A stretch of DNA of 64,000 nucleotides from Themeda triandra. Its lineage: Eukaryota > Streptophyta > Magnoliopsida > Poales > Poaceae. Positions 10,426-19,669 of the stretch are shown piece by piece; the first letter of the stretch is position 1, and each line of letters begins with the position of its first letter. The translations under genes were made by a program, and so were the position numbers. The stretch covers positions 124,001 to 188,000 of the forward strand of contig JAENPR010000292.1 of the NCBI GenBank assembly GCA_018135685.1, written 5' to 3'. The notes under the pieces are model-generated. The model searched no databases. It had not been told where the DNA came from and saw only the letters and a program-made list of their open reading frames with translations.

Positions 10426-11220
10426 AACAACAACAACAACAAAACCTTTTTATCCTAAGCAAGTTGAGGTAGGCTAGAAATAAAACCCAGAAGAGACACG
10501 TTACAGGGCAACCCAAAAGTCATGGTTCAGGCACATTGATAGCTAGTCTCCAAACGCTCCTATCCATAGCTAAATCCTTGATAATCCGGTCGCCTTGCCT
10601 CCTTACATCAACGCCACCCTCCTTAAGGCTCCTATCGCTCAATATGCCTACACCATTCCTACCCGATGTTGTCCCCGTGTACCATAGTTTGAAGCCAGTA
10701 CCCTCCACCTCCTTCGCCTTCTGGCCCTTCCATTTAGTCTCCTGAACGCATAGAATATTTACACGCCTCCTAATTGCTGCGTCGACCAACTCTCTCAACT
10801 TACCCGTTAGGGACCCTACGTTCCAGCTACCTAGACGAATCCTAGTTGGCTCGGCTAGCTTCCTTACCCTTCGCACCCGTCGAGGGAAGTGCGAAGACCC
10901 TTGCTCATTTATCACTACACCCGGGCGAAGATGCAACGCGCCACTAAGGTTGCGACGACCCGACCCTTGCTCATTTGTCATCGTACCCGGATCACGATAC
11001 GACGCGCCACTAAGGGGATGACGACCCGGCCCTTGCTCATTTAACACCACACCCGGGTTCCGGTGTAGCGCGTCGCTAAGAGGGTGACGCCCCAACGGGA
11101 TTCTTTTGGGTTTCATCTCATAAGAGTGGCTAAGTTTTTACGTTGGCTCGCCAAGCCTAACACAACCCTCCTCCTTTACCCGGGCTTGGGACCGGCTATG
11201 CAACATAGGTGGTAGACGGA
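10426..11220 (-). mobile_element. RTE-type LINE lacking reverse transcriptase
   Basis: On the minus strand the element has a 5' leader (about 11120-11220), an endonuclease-like frame (10520-11116) and then immediately a 3' end with gcctacctcaacttgcttag and a TTG-repeat tail (10428-10444 on the plus strand). Plant RTE elements end in such short TTG tails. Everything between mid-endonuclease and the 3' UTR, including the whole RT, is absent, while both termini remain. It is a deletion derivative; clear target duplications could not be defined. Confidence 0.75.
10520..11116 (-). pseudogene. RTE LINE endonuclease N-terminal part
   Basis: The 198-residue frame starts MKPKRIPLGRHPL and contains three imperfect repeats of about 23 residues, each ending in a NEQG motif. 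It then enters an apurinic-type endonuclease: RLGSWNVGSLTGKLRELVDA, NILCVQETKWKG and a GRNGVGILSD block, about residues 95-170. The N and E metal-ligand motifs (SWNV, QETKW) are visible. The frame stops after AINVPEP, before the catalytic D and H motifs of the second half, and no RT follows. It cannot drive retrotransposition. Confidence 0.8.
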
Positions 11221-11339
11221 GTTAATAGAACAAAAAACAAAGTTAAAAAAAATGTTTCAGCAAGTAATTTAGCGGTAACAAAACTTTACTACGAAGCAGG
11301 GCTCGAAGCCGAAGCTTTTATTTGTGCAAGAGATTCATT

Positions 11340-11923
11340 TTTTTTTAAGACAAAAGGTCGGAGCCCTGCTTTATATTGAAAGCAAAGGTATTGCTCGGGA
11401 AACCAGCTTACAATATAGCACTTAAGCAAGACAAAATTCCTCCAAGACAAAATGACTACCAACGCCCTCTTAACCAGGCTATCGCAAACTCTAAGAAAAA
11501 ACCCAGCTATTATACCGACAAAACTACAGTTTCCAGACTCCCAAAAAACAACTCAAACTTGAAAGACTAAAACTCGACTCTCCCCTAGGTCATCAGCTTC
11601 ATGCGCTTTGCTCCAAATGTCATCATCTTCACGATCCAGCTTCTTTCCTTCTCCTTTAGCAAGACACTCCATTTCTGCATGAACACCATAGAGCGGTAGA
11701 TCACCACATTAGGACCTGAGATTACTCTATTTTGAAAGACATATTCATTTCTGGTTAGCCAAAGACTCCAACAAATGCAAGCTAGAGTAAAAATCATCAA
11801 GGGTTTGGATTTATTGCCTCTGCCATAACTAATTAGTATGAATTGGTTTAAGGTCGTTGGGGTCTGATTCCAACCTAGCACCTCCCTGGAAGACCACCGA
11901 CAGTAATTTGCCACGGGACACTC
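11340..11923 (-). mobile_element. 5'-truncated L1-type LINE with TSD
   Basis: A T-run at 11338-11346 (a poly-A tail on the minus strand) marks the 3' end and tgcaagagattcatt at 11325-11339 recurs as tgcaagagatccatt at 11924-11938, a 15-bp target duplication with one change. The 584-bp insert encodes the extreme C-terminus of an L1 ORF2. Its 5' end is truncated, as is usual for target-primed reverse transcription. Confidence 0.85.
11585..11914 (-). pseudogene. L1 ORF2 C-terminal region (after RT zinc-binding domain)
   Basis: The frame contains FTLACICWSLWLTRNEYVFQ and VVIYRSMVFMQKWSVLLKEK, which is the typical tail of plant L1 ORF2 proteins after the RT zinc-binding (zf-RVT) domain. It runs open to its natural end, MKLMT, but has no catalytic part. 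It belongs to the truncated LINE around it. Confidence 0.75.
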
Positions 11924-11938
11924 TGCAAGAGATCCATT

Positions 11939-12251
11939 GAGGTTCCAATAGGTAAGGCAACATTTTTATATTGGCAGTTTTTTTTTTCCTTGAAGTTTTT
12001 ACTTATGTGTTATGTCTCTAGACACTGCACAAGCATAAAAAATAGTGCGCATGTCCAGCTGGTTCTGATTTTGTAAAGCATGATGGTGCCTCGGGCTGTC
12101 CGCAGTAGACCCCCTTCAAATCGACAGCGACAAGAGGAGAAATAATGTTAAAATTTCTCAAATAGAGAAGAAAACTCTATCTATACATGATGATATTTGA
12201 AAAGGGGCAGAGCGACCGTGAGTCTTTTGGGTTTCGTGAGCTAATTCAAGT
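11939..12251. other. Intergenic stretch
   Basis: No gene, repeat or terminal structure could be recognised between the L1 insertion and the MULE target duplication. Confidence 0.4.
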
Positions 12252-12260
12252 TTTGCATTA

Positions 12261-12379
12261 GAGCCAATTGCTTATTTGGCCCTCGAAAAAAGTTGTGTTA
12301 CCTATCTGGCCTAAATTTTTTCGAACTTGCTTATTTGGCCTGAAAGTAAATTTTATTTACTTTTACGGCCTTCCGTCAG
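12261..12379 (+). repeat. Left TIR of the MULE
   Basis: It begins gagccaattgcttatttggc and ends ccttccgtcag. It matches the reverse complement of 13932-14050 with about 95% identity. Confidence 0.9.
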
Positions 12380-12484
12380 TTTTCACAAGGTAACGGTGTT
12401 AAGTGGCGTGCAAGATGACCATTTTACCCCTAGGGCCAAAAAAATAAAATAACAGAGTTCTGCTTGTTTTGTGTATATGTTGGA

Positions 12485-12514
<30 letters not shown>
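12485..12514. repeat. (TG)n(TA)n microsatellite
   Basis: A run of TG units passes into a run of TA units inside the AT-rich part of the MULE. Confidence 0.9.
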
Positions 12515-12515
<1 letters not shown>

Positions 12516-12817
12516 TCACATTAGGAACATAGATATTCCTAAATATTCACATAACCAACATGTATATTCACAAATATTCATATAAGCAACATATATATTG
12601 AAAAGCACACAATTATATGGGAATTCTCACATAAGCAACATAACCATATAGTTGACAAATTCAGCATAGTTTCATTGTCACATTTGCCACATAGTCTACA
12701 GATCACCATAGTCCACAGATCAAGTTCACATAAAAGTGCTACATTGGTCTCACATACATAGAGTGAAGGGAATAAAATAAAGAGCTCAATGAAATATATC
12801 AAAGACTGAGCCTTCTT

Positions 12818-13280
12818 TTGCTTCTTGTGCTCATGGCAGGGCTGCTAGGAGTGTCCTTCTTGCTTCTTGTACCCATTGATGGGCTATCGAGTGGCACCGT
12901 GGGATTGTTTATGGTTTTTTTCTTTGGAAGGCCTAGCTTCTTGTGTATGGCCCGCTTCTTCTTTACTGGAACAAGTTCATTTCCAACATTAGCACTAGAG
13001 AGTGCTTCAGGCTGATTTGACCCACTTCTTGACCTACATTGACAAATGGTTTAGATGAGAAGAAAGATTTGAATCCTTCATCATAATATTGAAAATGTGC
13101 CACTTCCAAATAATCAGGCCGACACTTCTCTACCACTGTGTTATAAAGATCCATAAAATTTGCTTTGTCCGAATCAATATCCATGTCAAAGGCATAACAA
13201 CTAAACTCTTGTCTACACTTTTTGCGGTTGCCAACCAATTTGATTTCTAACTTGAACATGGAATCCATACTGTCATGCAA
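12818..13280 (-). pseudogene. Short MULE-internal frame, MURA N-terminal-like
   Basis: The minus-strand frame starts MHDSMDSMFKLEIKLVGNRK and includes SCYAFDMDIDSDKANFMDLY and YLEVAHFQYYDEGFKSF. The pattern resembles the N-terminal region that precedes the transposase core in plant MuDR-type proteins. After about residue 105 the frame ends; other frames toward 12818 encode a Lys/Arg-rich tail. The transposase core is missing. It may splice to a GC-rich Pro/Ala-rich first exon at 13346-13768 (MAPSRSAASGMPEPSPP), but that junction is speculative. Confidence 0.4.
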
Positions 13281-13931
13281 AATTGGAATACAATTTCAGA
13301 AAATAAACACAAGTGAATACACATACTAGCACCAAAACAGCGTACTCACTCTTCTTGCTGGCGAGTTGGAGGAGCGGGGTAGACGGGCTGGGGGGCCTGG
13401 CCGGCGGGGGGCCTGGCCGCCCCTACCTCCGGGTGCTGGCCGCGAAGGGGCTGGGCGCCATCTCCTGGCAGCGGGGGTGGCTGGCCGCCCCATCCACTTC
13501 CTCCTGGCCGCGAGGGTTGGTGTTGGCCGCGGGGCTGGCTGGCCGCCCCGGCCTGCTCCTGGCCGCGGGGGGGCCAGGCCGCCTGGTGCCGGCGGAGCCC
13601 ATGCACCAGGGCCGCAGCGGCGCCGCCTGGTCGCCCTCGGGCACGAGCAGGGAGGGCGGGCGCCGGCTCTAGATCGGCAGGAGGGAGCTCCGGCGGCGGC
13701 GGATCTGCAGGCGGGAGGGGGGGCGACGGCTCCGGCATGCCCGATGCGGCGGATCGGGAAGGCGCCATGCGGGCGCCGCCGCGTTTTTTTTCTCTCCACT
13801 CGTTCGATCGGGTCGGGGAGGATAGACTGGCGCGGCCAACAGAGAGTTGGGGGAGATGTTGATGGGTGAGGGCTATTTTCGTCTTTTCGCATGTCCTAGA
13901 ATGAGAGTTCTAACGGAAGTTGCTAACAGAG

Positions 13932-14050
13932 CTGACGGAAGGCCGTAAAAGTAAATAAAATTTACTTTCGGGCCAAATAAGCAACTTCGAAAAAATTTGG
14001 GCCAGATAGGTAACGTAACTTTTTTCGAGGGCCAAATAAGCAATTAGCTC
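13932..14050 (-). repeat. Right TIR of the MULE
   Basis: This is the inverted partner of 12261-12379, starting ctgacggaaggccg on the plus strand and ending at the 9-bp target duplication. Confidence 0.9.
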
Positions 14051-14059
14051 TTTGCATTA

Positions 14060-15660
14060 TCTGTCATCCACGTGGCTCTAGTCCATGTGAAATACTCTCT
14101 CCATTTCAAAATAAATGAATTTCTAGAGTTGTCATAAGTCAAACTTTTTAAACTTTGACTGAATTTTTAGGAGAAAACATTAAGATTTGTGGTATCAAAT
14201 AAGTATCGGAGTATATATTTTTATAGGAGAACTTTTTTTAATGCTTGGAGAGTCGTTGGAAAATATGAAGAAAATATTTAATGTGTCTATGATTAGTGGG
14301 CCAAATATGAGGGAAGCCGTTGGGAGACATCAAGGCGGAGGCGCTTGGAGCCGTTGAGCTGTGTCTATGGTAGGTGGGCTATATGCGCCGTAACGGCTCC
14401 CAACGGCTCCAAAATTAAGGGGAATTAGAACTCCAAATATAGAAGTTGTAATTGCTTTTTCGTAGTTTTTTTACAAAGGGTAAAATGGTACCTTTTTATT
14501 TGTAACAATGATATTTTGATATGAATTAAGTACTATTAGTTACTAGTTCATATAGTTAGACGAAGAGTACATGAATGATAGGGTTCATTATAGTTCATCG
14601 ACCCTAGGGTTTGCCATCCGTCGCCGCTGTCCACACGTCCTAGCGTCGCCGCTGCCGCATTCATCGGACAAGGATGGTTCTTTCACCTTCTGAGTGGATG
14701 GTGTCATTGCTGCGGCATTCATCGGACAAGGATGGTTCTTTCACCTACCGTCGGCGTGGCCATCTCCCAGTGCCCCCGACACGAAAAGGATGGTGCGCGG
14801 GGGCCGGGATCTTGTCGTCGGGGAAAGAGAATATATTATAAGTTAGGCTACATTTGGATATAGGCATTGGGCTTAGGTATTGGAATTGGCACAAATGCAG
14901 CTGTTTGGATGGTCCAAACATTAGAATCGAAAACAAACTTCAATGCCAAGGAGTATTCACGAGTGAATGTGCCTAATTGCCCACAATATCGAGGCCCGAC
15001 CCTTCGTATCGCGAGGAATTGTAGCTGGCGCCCCTCTTTCTCCCTCGCTCCTCCCTCTGCGCTCCCCAATCTCACTCTCTCATCTTTGTTCGCTCTGGCG
15101 CGGCTCCCTCTCTCTACTCGAACGGCCGCGTGTGTGTTGGGCCATGAAATCGATGGAGGTAGAAAAGGGGTGGGTGCAGGGAGGGGGAGATGATACCTAG
15201 GCCTGAGGGAGGAGTACTTCTCAGAGGGGGCGAAGAGCCGAAGAGAGGGCGAGCCCCAGCAACGTGCGCACCGTCGAGAGGTGAGGGCAAGGTCGAGGCG
15301 CAGCGAGACGACGAACATGACGACAACGGAGAGAGATGAAGAGCGTGAAGACGGTGGATCAAGATGACGAGCATGACAGCGACGGAGCACGATGCTACCC
15401 CTGCTCACCGACCCGGGCAACAACGCACACAGTTTGCGGCACTGCAAGGGTGACTGCGACAATGGATGTCAGACAAGTGCGTCATGCGAGGAGGAGGTCG
15501 GTCGGCGGGTCCGAGGGCGGCCGAGCGAGGGTATGGGGCTAGGCTGATTGGAGTGGATGGCGGTCGAGACCAATTGGAGGCTTGGAGCGGAGATTGCGGT
15601 GGACAGTATCGAGCGAGTAGGGGGGAGTCGGGCGGTAGTTTCACCTCGCTGTCAACGATT
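14060..15660. other. Intergenic stretch with degraded MITE-like ends and a 58-bp repeat
   Basis: A Stowaway-like start (ctctctccatttcaaaata) lies near 14095 without a clear partner. At about 14310-14415 the pieces gccgttgggag and ctcccaacggc form an inverted pair. The string gcattcatcggacaaggatg occurs at 14657 and again at 14715. The GC-rich part at 14990-15640 has short open frames on both strands but no codon pattern or domain I can support. Confidence 0.4.
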
Positions 15661-15676
15661 GTTTTTACCGTGTTTT

Positions 15677-16543
15677 TTTATTAAAAGCACCTGTATTACT
15701 AGATAAGGAAAACATACAATATATATACAGATATAGGCACATACAATGAGGATAACTGTTCCAACTATTTTGCACAAAGGCCCCTGACAAAATAGAAATT
15801 ACAACGAAGCTCCTGGGTCTTGTGCATTCCGGAAACACCAGGAACCTCCTCCAAAGCGCTGTCGCCGATCCAACACCGCCCGCTGCCGTTGAGAAAGCTG
15901 CCCTGGCAAGCCCGGATCTCGAGAAGCCCCATCGCAAGCATGCTTTGAAACGAGCCGCTTAAGACACCCAGCAAGACCGGGATGAAGAAGACGATGGAAG
16001 CACATCAGCCGGGGACGCGCCCCGGGCTCCTCCGATCTTGGATCGATTCTCGCCAATGACAAAAGCCGCGGGAAGGTCGAGGACGATCCACTCTCTAACC
16101 AGCCTCAAAACTCGTAGCTGTCGAAGTAGACTTGACGATGCACGTTGCCGGCACCACCACCTCCTCGAGGCGGCAGAACTGCCAGCCGCACGAACTCCCA
16201 TCATTGATGATGTCCGCAAACCAGCAGCCGCCGCCGCTGTCCAGAGAGGAGCTCCTTATTCGCCCGCGAAGTGGCCTCCGACGAGCGCCACCTCCGGAAA
16301 ACCTAGCTACACCGTCGACCGACGGCAAGCAAAAGCTAGCTCCATCGGCAAACACCGCCGACAAGCATGACCTAGGCCTATAAACTACCCTATGTACAGC
16401 CGTGCGTCGATTCCGCAGCCCGCCTCCTCTCCGACGCCAAGCCGGTCATCGGAGAAGGACAGGACCGCCTAAATCGCCGCCGGCGGCAACTTCCGCCTCA
16501 GGTTCGTCCTTTTTCGCTCTACACTGGAGACGGGGAAAAGAAC
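15677..16543 (-). mobile_element. Non-LTR retroposon insertion with TSD
   Basis: gtttttaccgtgtttt at 15661-15676 recurs as gtttttaccgcgtttt at 16544-16559, a 16-bp target duplication with one change. A T-rich stretch at the left end is the poly-A tail of a minus-strand insert, with an aataaa just inside it. The 867-bp body is GC-rich (especially 15870-16500) and has no RT. It may be the 5' part or a non-autonomous form of an L1 LINE, or a retroposed transcript. Confidence 0.7.
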
Positions 16544-16793
16544 GTTTTTACCGCGTTTTAGTTGTAGAGAAGAAGAGAATCGCTCCATTGCTACCTCGTG
16601 GATGAAGTTGTATGTTCTCACAGCACTGTAGCGATCCACCGCACATCATGGCATCGCACGCATAGCATTGCATCCCCTCCTCTGCTGCGTGCTGGACTGC
16701 AGTGCTGCTCTGGCCGACGCGAATAAATGCGACGCCTCACCACAAAACCCGGTCCTTCATCAACCTTTGCAGTCTGCACGCCCTGCCACAAAG

Positions 16794-17309
16794 ATGGCTT
16801 CTTGTTCCTCATCGCCACGGCCACCCATCCTGCCTCTCCTCCTGCTCCTCTTCCTCCATTTCTCCTCCATCCTCGCCGCACTAGCTCCTCCTCCAGCCTC
16901 CTCACCACAACAGGTACGGCTCCCTCCCGCCCTCCCTGTGTATCTCCCTCGGGCCTGTGTGGGGACCGGGAGTTGGTTGGCATTTCCGGCAACACGCCGA
17001 CGTATCAACGTTTTTTCCCCCTTCCTGTAGGCTGCTGGTACCGGCGGCAATGTGACGGAGGCGGCGGCGGCGGCGTGGACGCCGCGGCTGAGGAAGACGT
17101 TCTTGGACGGCGGCATCGAGCACTGGCGTGGGCGGCGGCTGGTAGGGAGGTTCCAGGTGTGCGCGGTGTGCACCTGCTGCGGGGGCCCGCACGGGATGTG
17201 CATCCCGGCGCCCTGCTGCTACGCCATCAACTGCAACATCCCCAACCGCCCCTTTGGCGTCTGCTCCTTCACCCCGCGCACCTGCAACTGCCTCAGCTGC
17301 CACCTCTAG
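16794..17309 (+). CDS. Small secreted Cys-rich plant protein (DUF7866-like)
   Basis: Exon 1 (16794-16913) ends at CAG|gtacgg and exon 2 (17031-17309) starts after cttcctgtag; the 117-bp intron is phase 0 and the joined frame is about 133 codons. Residues 1-30 form a signal peptide with a Leu-rich core (LPLLLLLFLHFSS), pointing to secretion. The mature C-terminal half carries about a dozen cysteines in CAVCTCCGG, CIPAPCCYAINC and CSFTPRTCNCLSCHL, giving a probable disulphide knot. The pattern resembles a conserved plant family of unknown function, recalled as DUF7866; that name is from memory. The frame is intact, GC-rich, and conserved in style, so this is the most likely functional gene here. 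The start is the first ATG giving a signal peptide. Confidence 0.85.
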
Positions 17310-18400
17310 CGTAGCCTCCTGGCCGCCATGGATCGATGCGATGCATCAGCTGCCTGGCTGGATCCATGGTTTTCATTGATTGTTTCTCTTTTGATTGAGT
17401 TGGTTGATAGCCGATGCAAGGGATTCAGATTCGTTGATTTGGGGTCCTGGAAGAGTTCATCATCGCATAATACCACTAGTACCGGTTAGCAGTATATATA
17501 CTCCTGTCCTGCTACATCCTAGTCATGACTCAATAGTAGTAGTAACTAGCAGTATGGTGATGGTTGGATTAATTCAGCTTTTTTCTGCTCATCTTGCTTG
17601 GTGCTAGCTCTTCAACTTCATTTGTGGATATAATCAAGTCCTAATATCTTTCTTTCAAATATGTTTCTTGTATTGTTTTGCCTCATGGTAGTAATCATGA
17701 CCTTTTGTTCTTGGATTTTGTCAGTGGTGTGCCAATTTCTGGTGAATTGAAAACGATCAGCCACAAAAAGTTTTAGGCATTTCTGAATTAAAATTCACAA
17801 ATATCATCTCTGCGTGCATCGATGTGATATTGTGCACTATGGATTTACAATTCTAAATCCTCTGTTTGGGTTGATTTCAATTAACATTATTGTTAAGATT
17901 TTTACCCAACAAAAAAAAAAATGTCAGATCAATCAACATGAATGGAAATGGTCCCCTAGCAGGCAGCAGCTAGCAACCTACTATATTGAAGTAGCAACCA
18001 CTAATGCGTCTTTACATTGAAAAAACAAAAACAAATGAAAAGCTACAAGCCTGTCTGTAATGTTTGCAGTTGTCCTTAAATTCTTGTACCTACAAGCCTG
18101 ATCCCTTCTTCAATGAAAGTCAATGTTGTGGTTGCTCATTGCCTGTTTTACACACTTGTTTTCGTCTCAAGCCCTTTGTCTCTCTCGATGATACTCGAAA
18201 AGAATATAAATACCATTTTCTTATAAGTCAAAGAATCTTTAAGTTTAATCAAATTAAGAAAATATTTTTAAAGTTTAATTAAATTTATAGAAAACTTTAG
18301 CCTGCCACTGAATAATAAAGCATTTATTGTAGAATAAAAAACAATGCATTAAATTCTAGAATAAATCTAGGTCAATATGAGCACTCATAACAAGTCAAAT
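17310..18400. other. 3' flank of the Cys-rich gene and intergenic DNA
   Basis: The first 350 bases probably hold the 3' UTR; no clear AATAAA was found. The rest is AT-rich with no supportable gene. Confidence 0.4.
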
Positions 18401-18401
18401 A

Positions 18402-18800
18402 CTTAAACAGTGAACAAATTCCACCACAGCTGACTATAGTTTCCACAACAATACAATATTTAAATGGAAAAGCTTATAAGTTTTTTTGCGACTTATTAAC
18501 AATTATAAAGTTTTGTTTAGGTCAAACTATGTTTATGATGGAGTTATATGTTGTATAACCATGTTGTCTTTCCAGCCTACATCTCCTCTATGTATATAAC
18601 CCTTAAACAGTGAACAAATTCCACCACAGCTGACTATAGTTTCCACAACAATACAATATTTAAATGGAAAAGCTTATAAGTTTTTTTGCGACTTATTAAC
18701 AATTATAAAGTTTTGTTTAGGTCAAACTATGTTTATGATGGAGTTATATGTTGTATAACCATGTTGTCTTTCCAGCCTACATCTCCTCTATGTATATAAC
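18402..18800. repeat. Perfect 200-bp tandem duplication
   Basis: The block starting cttaaacagtgaacaaattc at 18402 starts again at 18602. By eye the two units are identical over their whole length, ending ctctatgtatataac in both. No coding content is seen. Such identity implies a very recent duplication, or an assembly artefact. Confidence 0.95.
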
Positions 18801-18954
18801 AATAACAATTTTATGGCTACAATGTACAATATAGGGCATGTTTCATACCGGTGCTCTGCTTCTTTGTAACGACCCGGAGTCAGTTTAGTAAAACAAATAT
18901 GAACTTCACTAATTTCTAGAAAAGAGATAACATCTCCTTGCTATGGTCCTGTTT

Positions 18955-19195
18955 GGATCCTATGATCTAAAGTTTATACACTAAATTTAACTCTTAAGGC
19001 TCAAATAGGTGGATTAAATTGTTATCAAAATTTTAGCCAACCTCACAAAAAATTCATTAGTCCATTAGATTTCACTAGTGTCCTAAAGTAATCATTAGTT
19101 CATTAAGCCATTGGTTCAGTATCTAACTAAACTTTAGGTCTCCAATTAAAATTAGAATTCCACATGAAAATAAAGTGAATGTCACCCAAACGCCT
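18955..19195. mobile_element. Possible degraded Tourist-like MITE
   Basis: The segment starts ggtcctgtttggatcc and ends cacccaaacgcc, a loose inverted pair of the TGTTTGG kind. The interior is AT-rich and non-coding. No target duplication could be fixed. Confidence 0.25.
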
Positions 19196-19442
19196 AATTT
19201 TTTCCTCAACTATAGGAGAATCGGGTGGAAAAAATGATCGAACTTACATTACATCCTATGTTTTTGGTAACGCGCCCTTCCACTTGTGTGTTTCTCCATT
19301 GTGAGCCTTTTTTCTGCCATTTGCCCCTTCCTCTCCACTCCCTTGTCTGCCTAACCTCTTGCATATGCTGTCTAGCATCGCTTCCCAAGCTCAGCCGCCT
19401 CATCCATGCTGCTAGGGCCAGTCGCGTTACTAACATTCATTA

Positions 19443-19667
19443 CTCCCTCCGTCCCAAAAAGACTGCCATTACGTTTCTCGAGAAGCAACTTTGACCAATT
19501 ATATATTAAAAAATATAAATATTTATGGTATATAATTAGTATCGTTAGAAACATCTTTAAATCTAGTTTTTTAACAAATTTATTTAAATATTGTACATAT
19601 TTTTTACAAATTAAGTTAAACTTGTGGCACGCTTCCCACGGTGACAGCCTTTCCGGGACGGAGGGAG
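19443..19667. mobile_element. Stowaway-type MITE
   Basis: The left end ctccctccgtccca and the right end, in inverted form ctccctccgtcccg, are flanked on both sides by TA (19441-19442, 19668-19669). A TA duplication and CTCCCTCCGTCCC ends are the Stowaway (Tc1/mariner-derived) signature. The 225-bp interior is AT-rich and non-coding. Confidence 0.92.
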
Positions 19668-19669
19668 TA

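Larger units (their letters stand above)
12261..14050 (-). mobile_element. MULE (Mutator-like element) with long TIRs
   Basis: The element has 119-bp inverted repeats (12261-12379 and 13932-14050) differing at only about six positions, and the identical 9-bp flank tttgcatta at 12252-12260 and 14051-14059. Long TIRs plus a 9-bp target duplication are the Mutator signature. The 1.55-kb interior holds a GC-rich block (about 13370-13770) and an AT-rich block with a short minus-strand frame. No DDE catalytic region is present, so it is non-autonomous. Confidence 0.92.

Noticed and set aside
13326..13892. Overlapping Pro/Ala/Gly-rich frames on both strands
   Set aside because: They result from extreme GC content inside the MULE. 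One minus-strand frame is mentioned as a possible first exon, the rest are not supported.
14848..15462. 204-codon minus-strand frame
   Set aside because: No domain or splice context, and an equally long open frame lies on the other strand; GC-rich chance frame.
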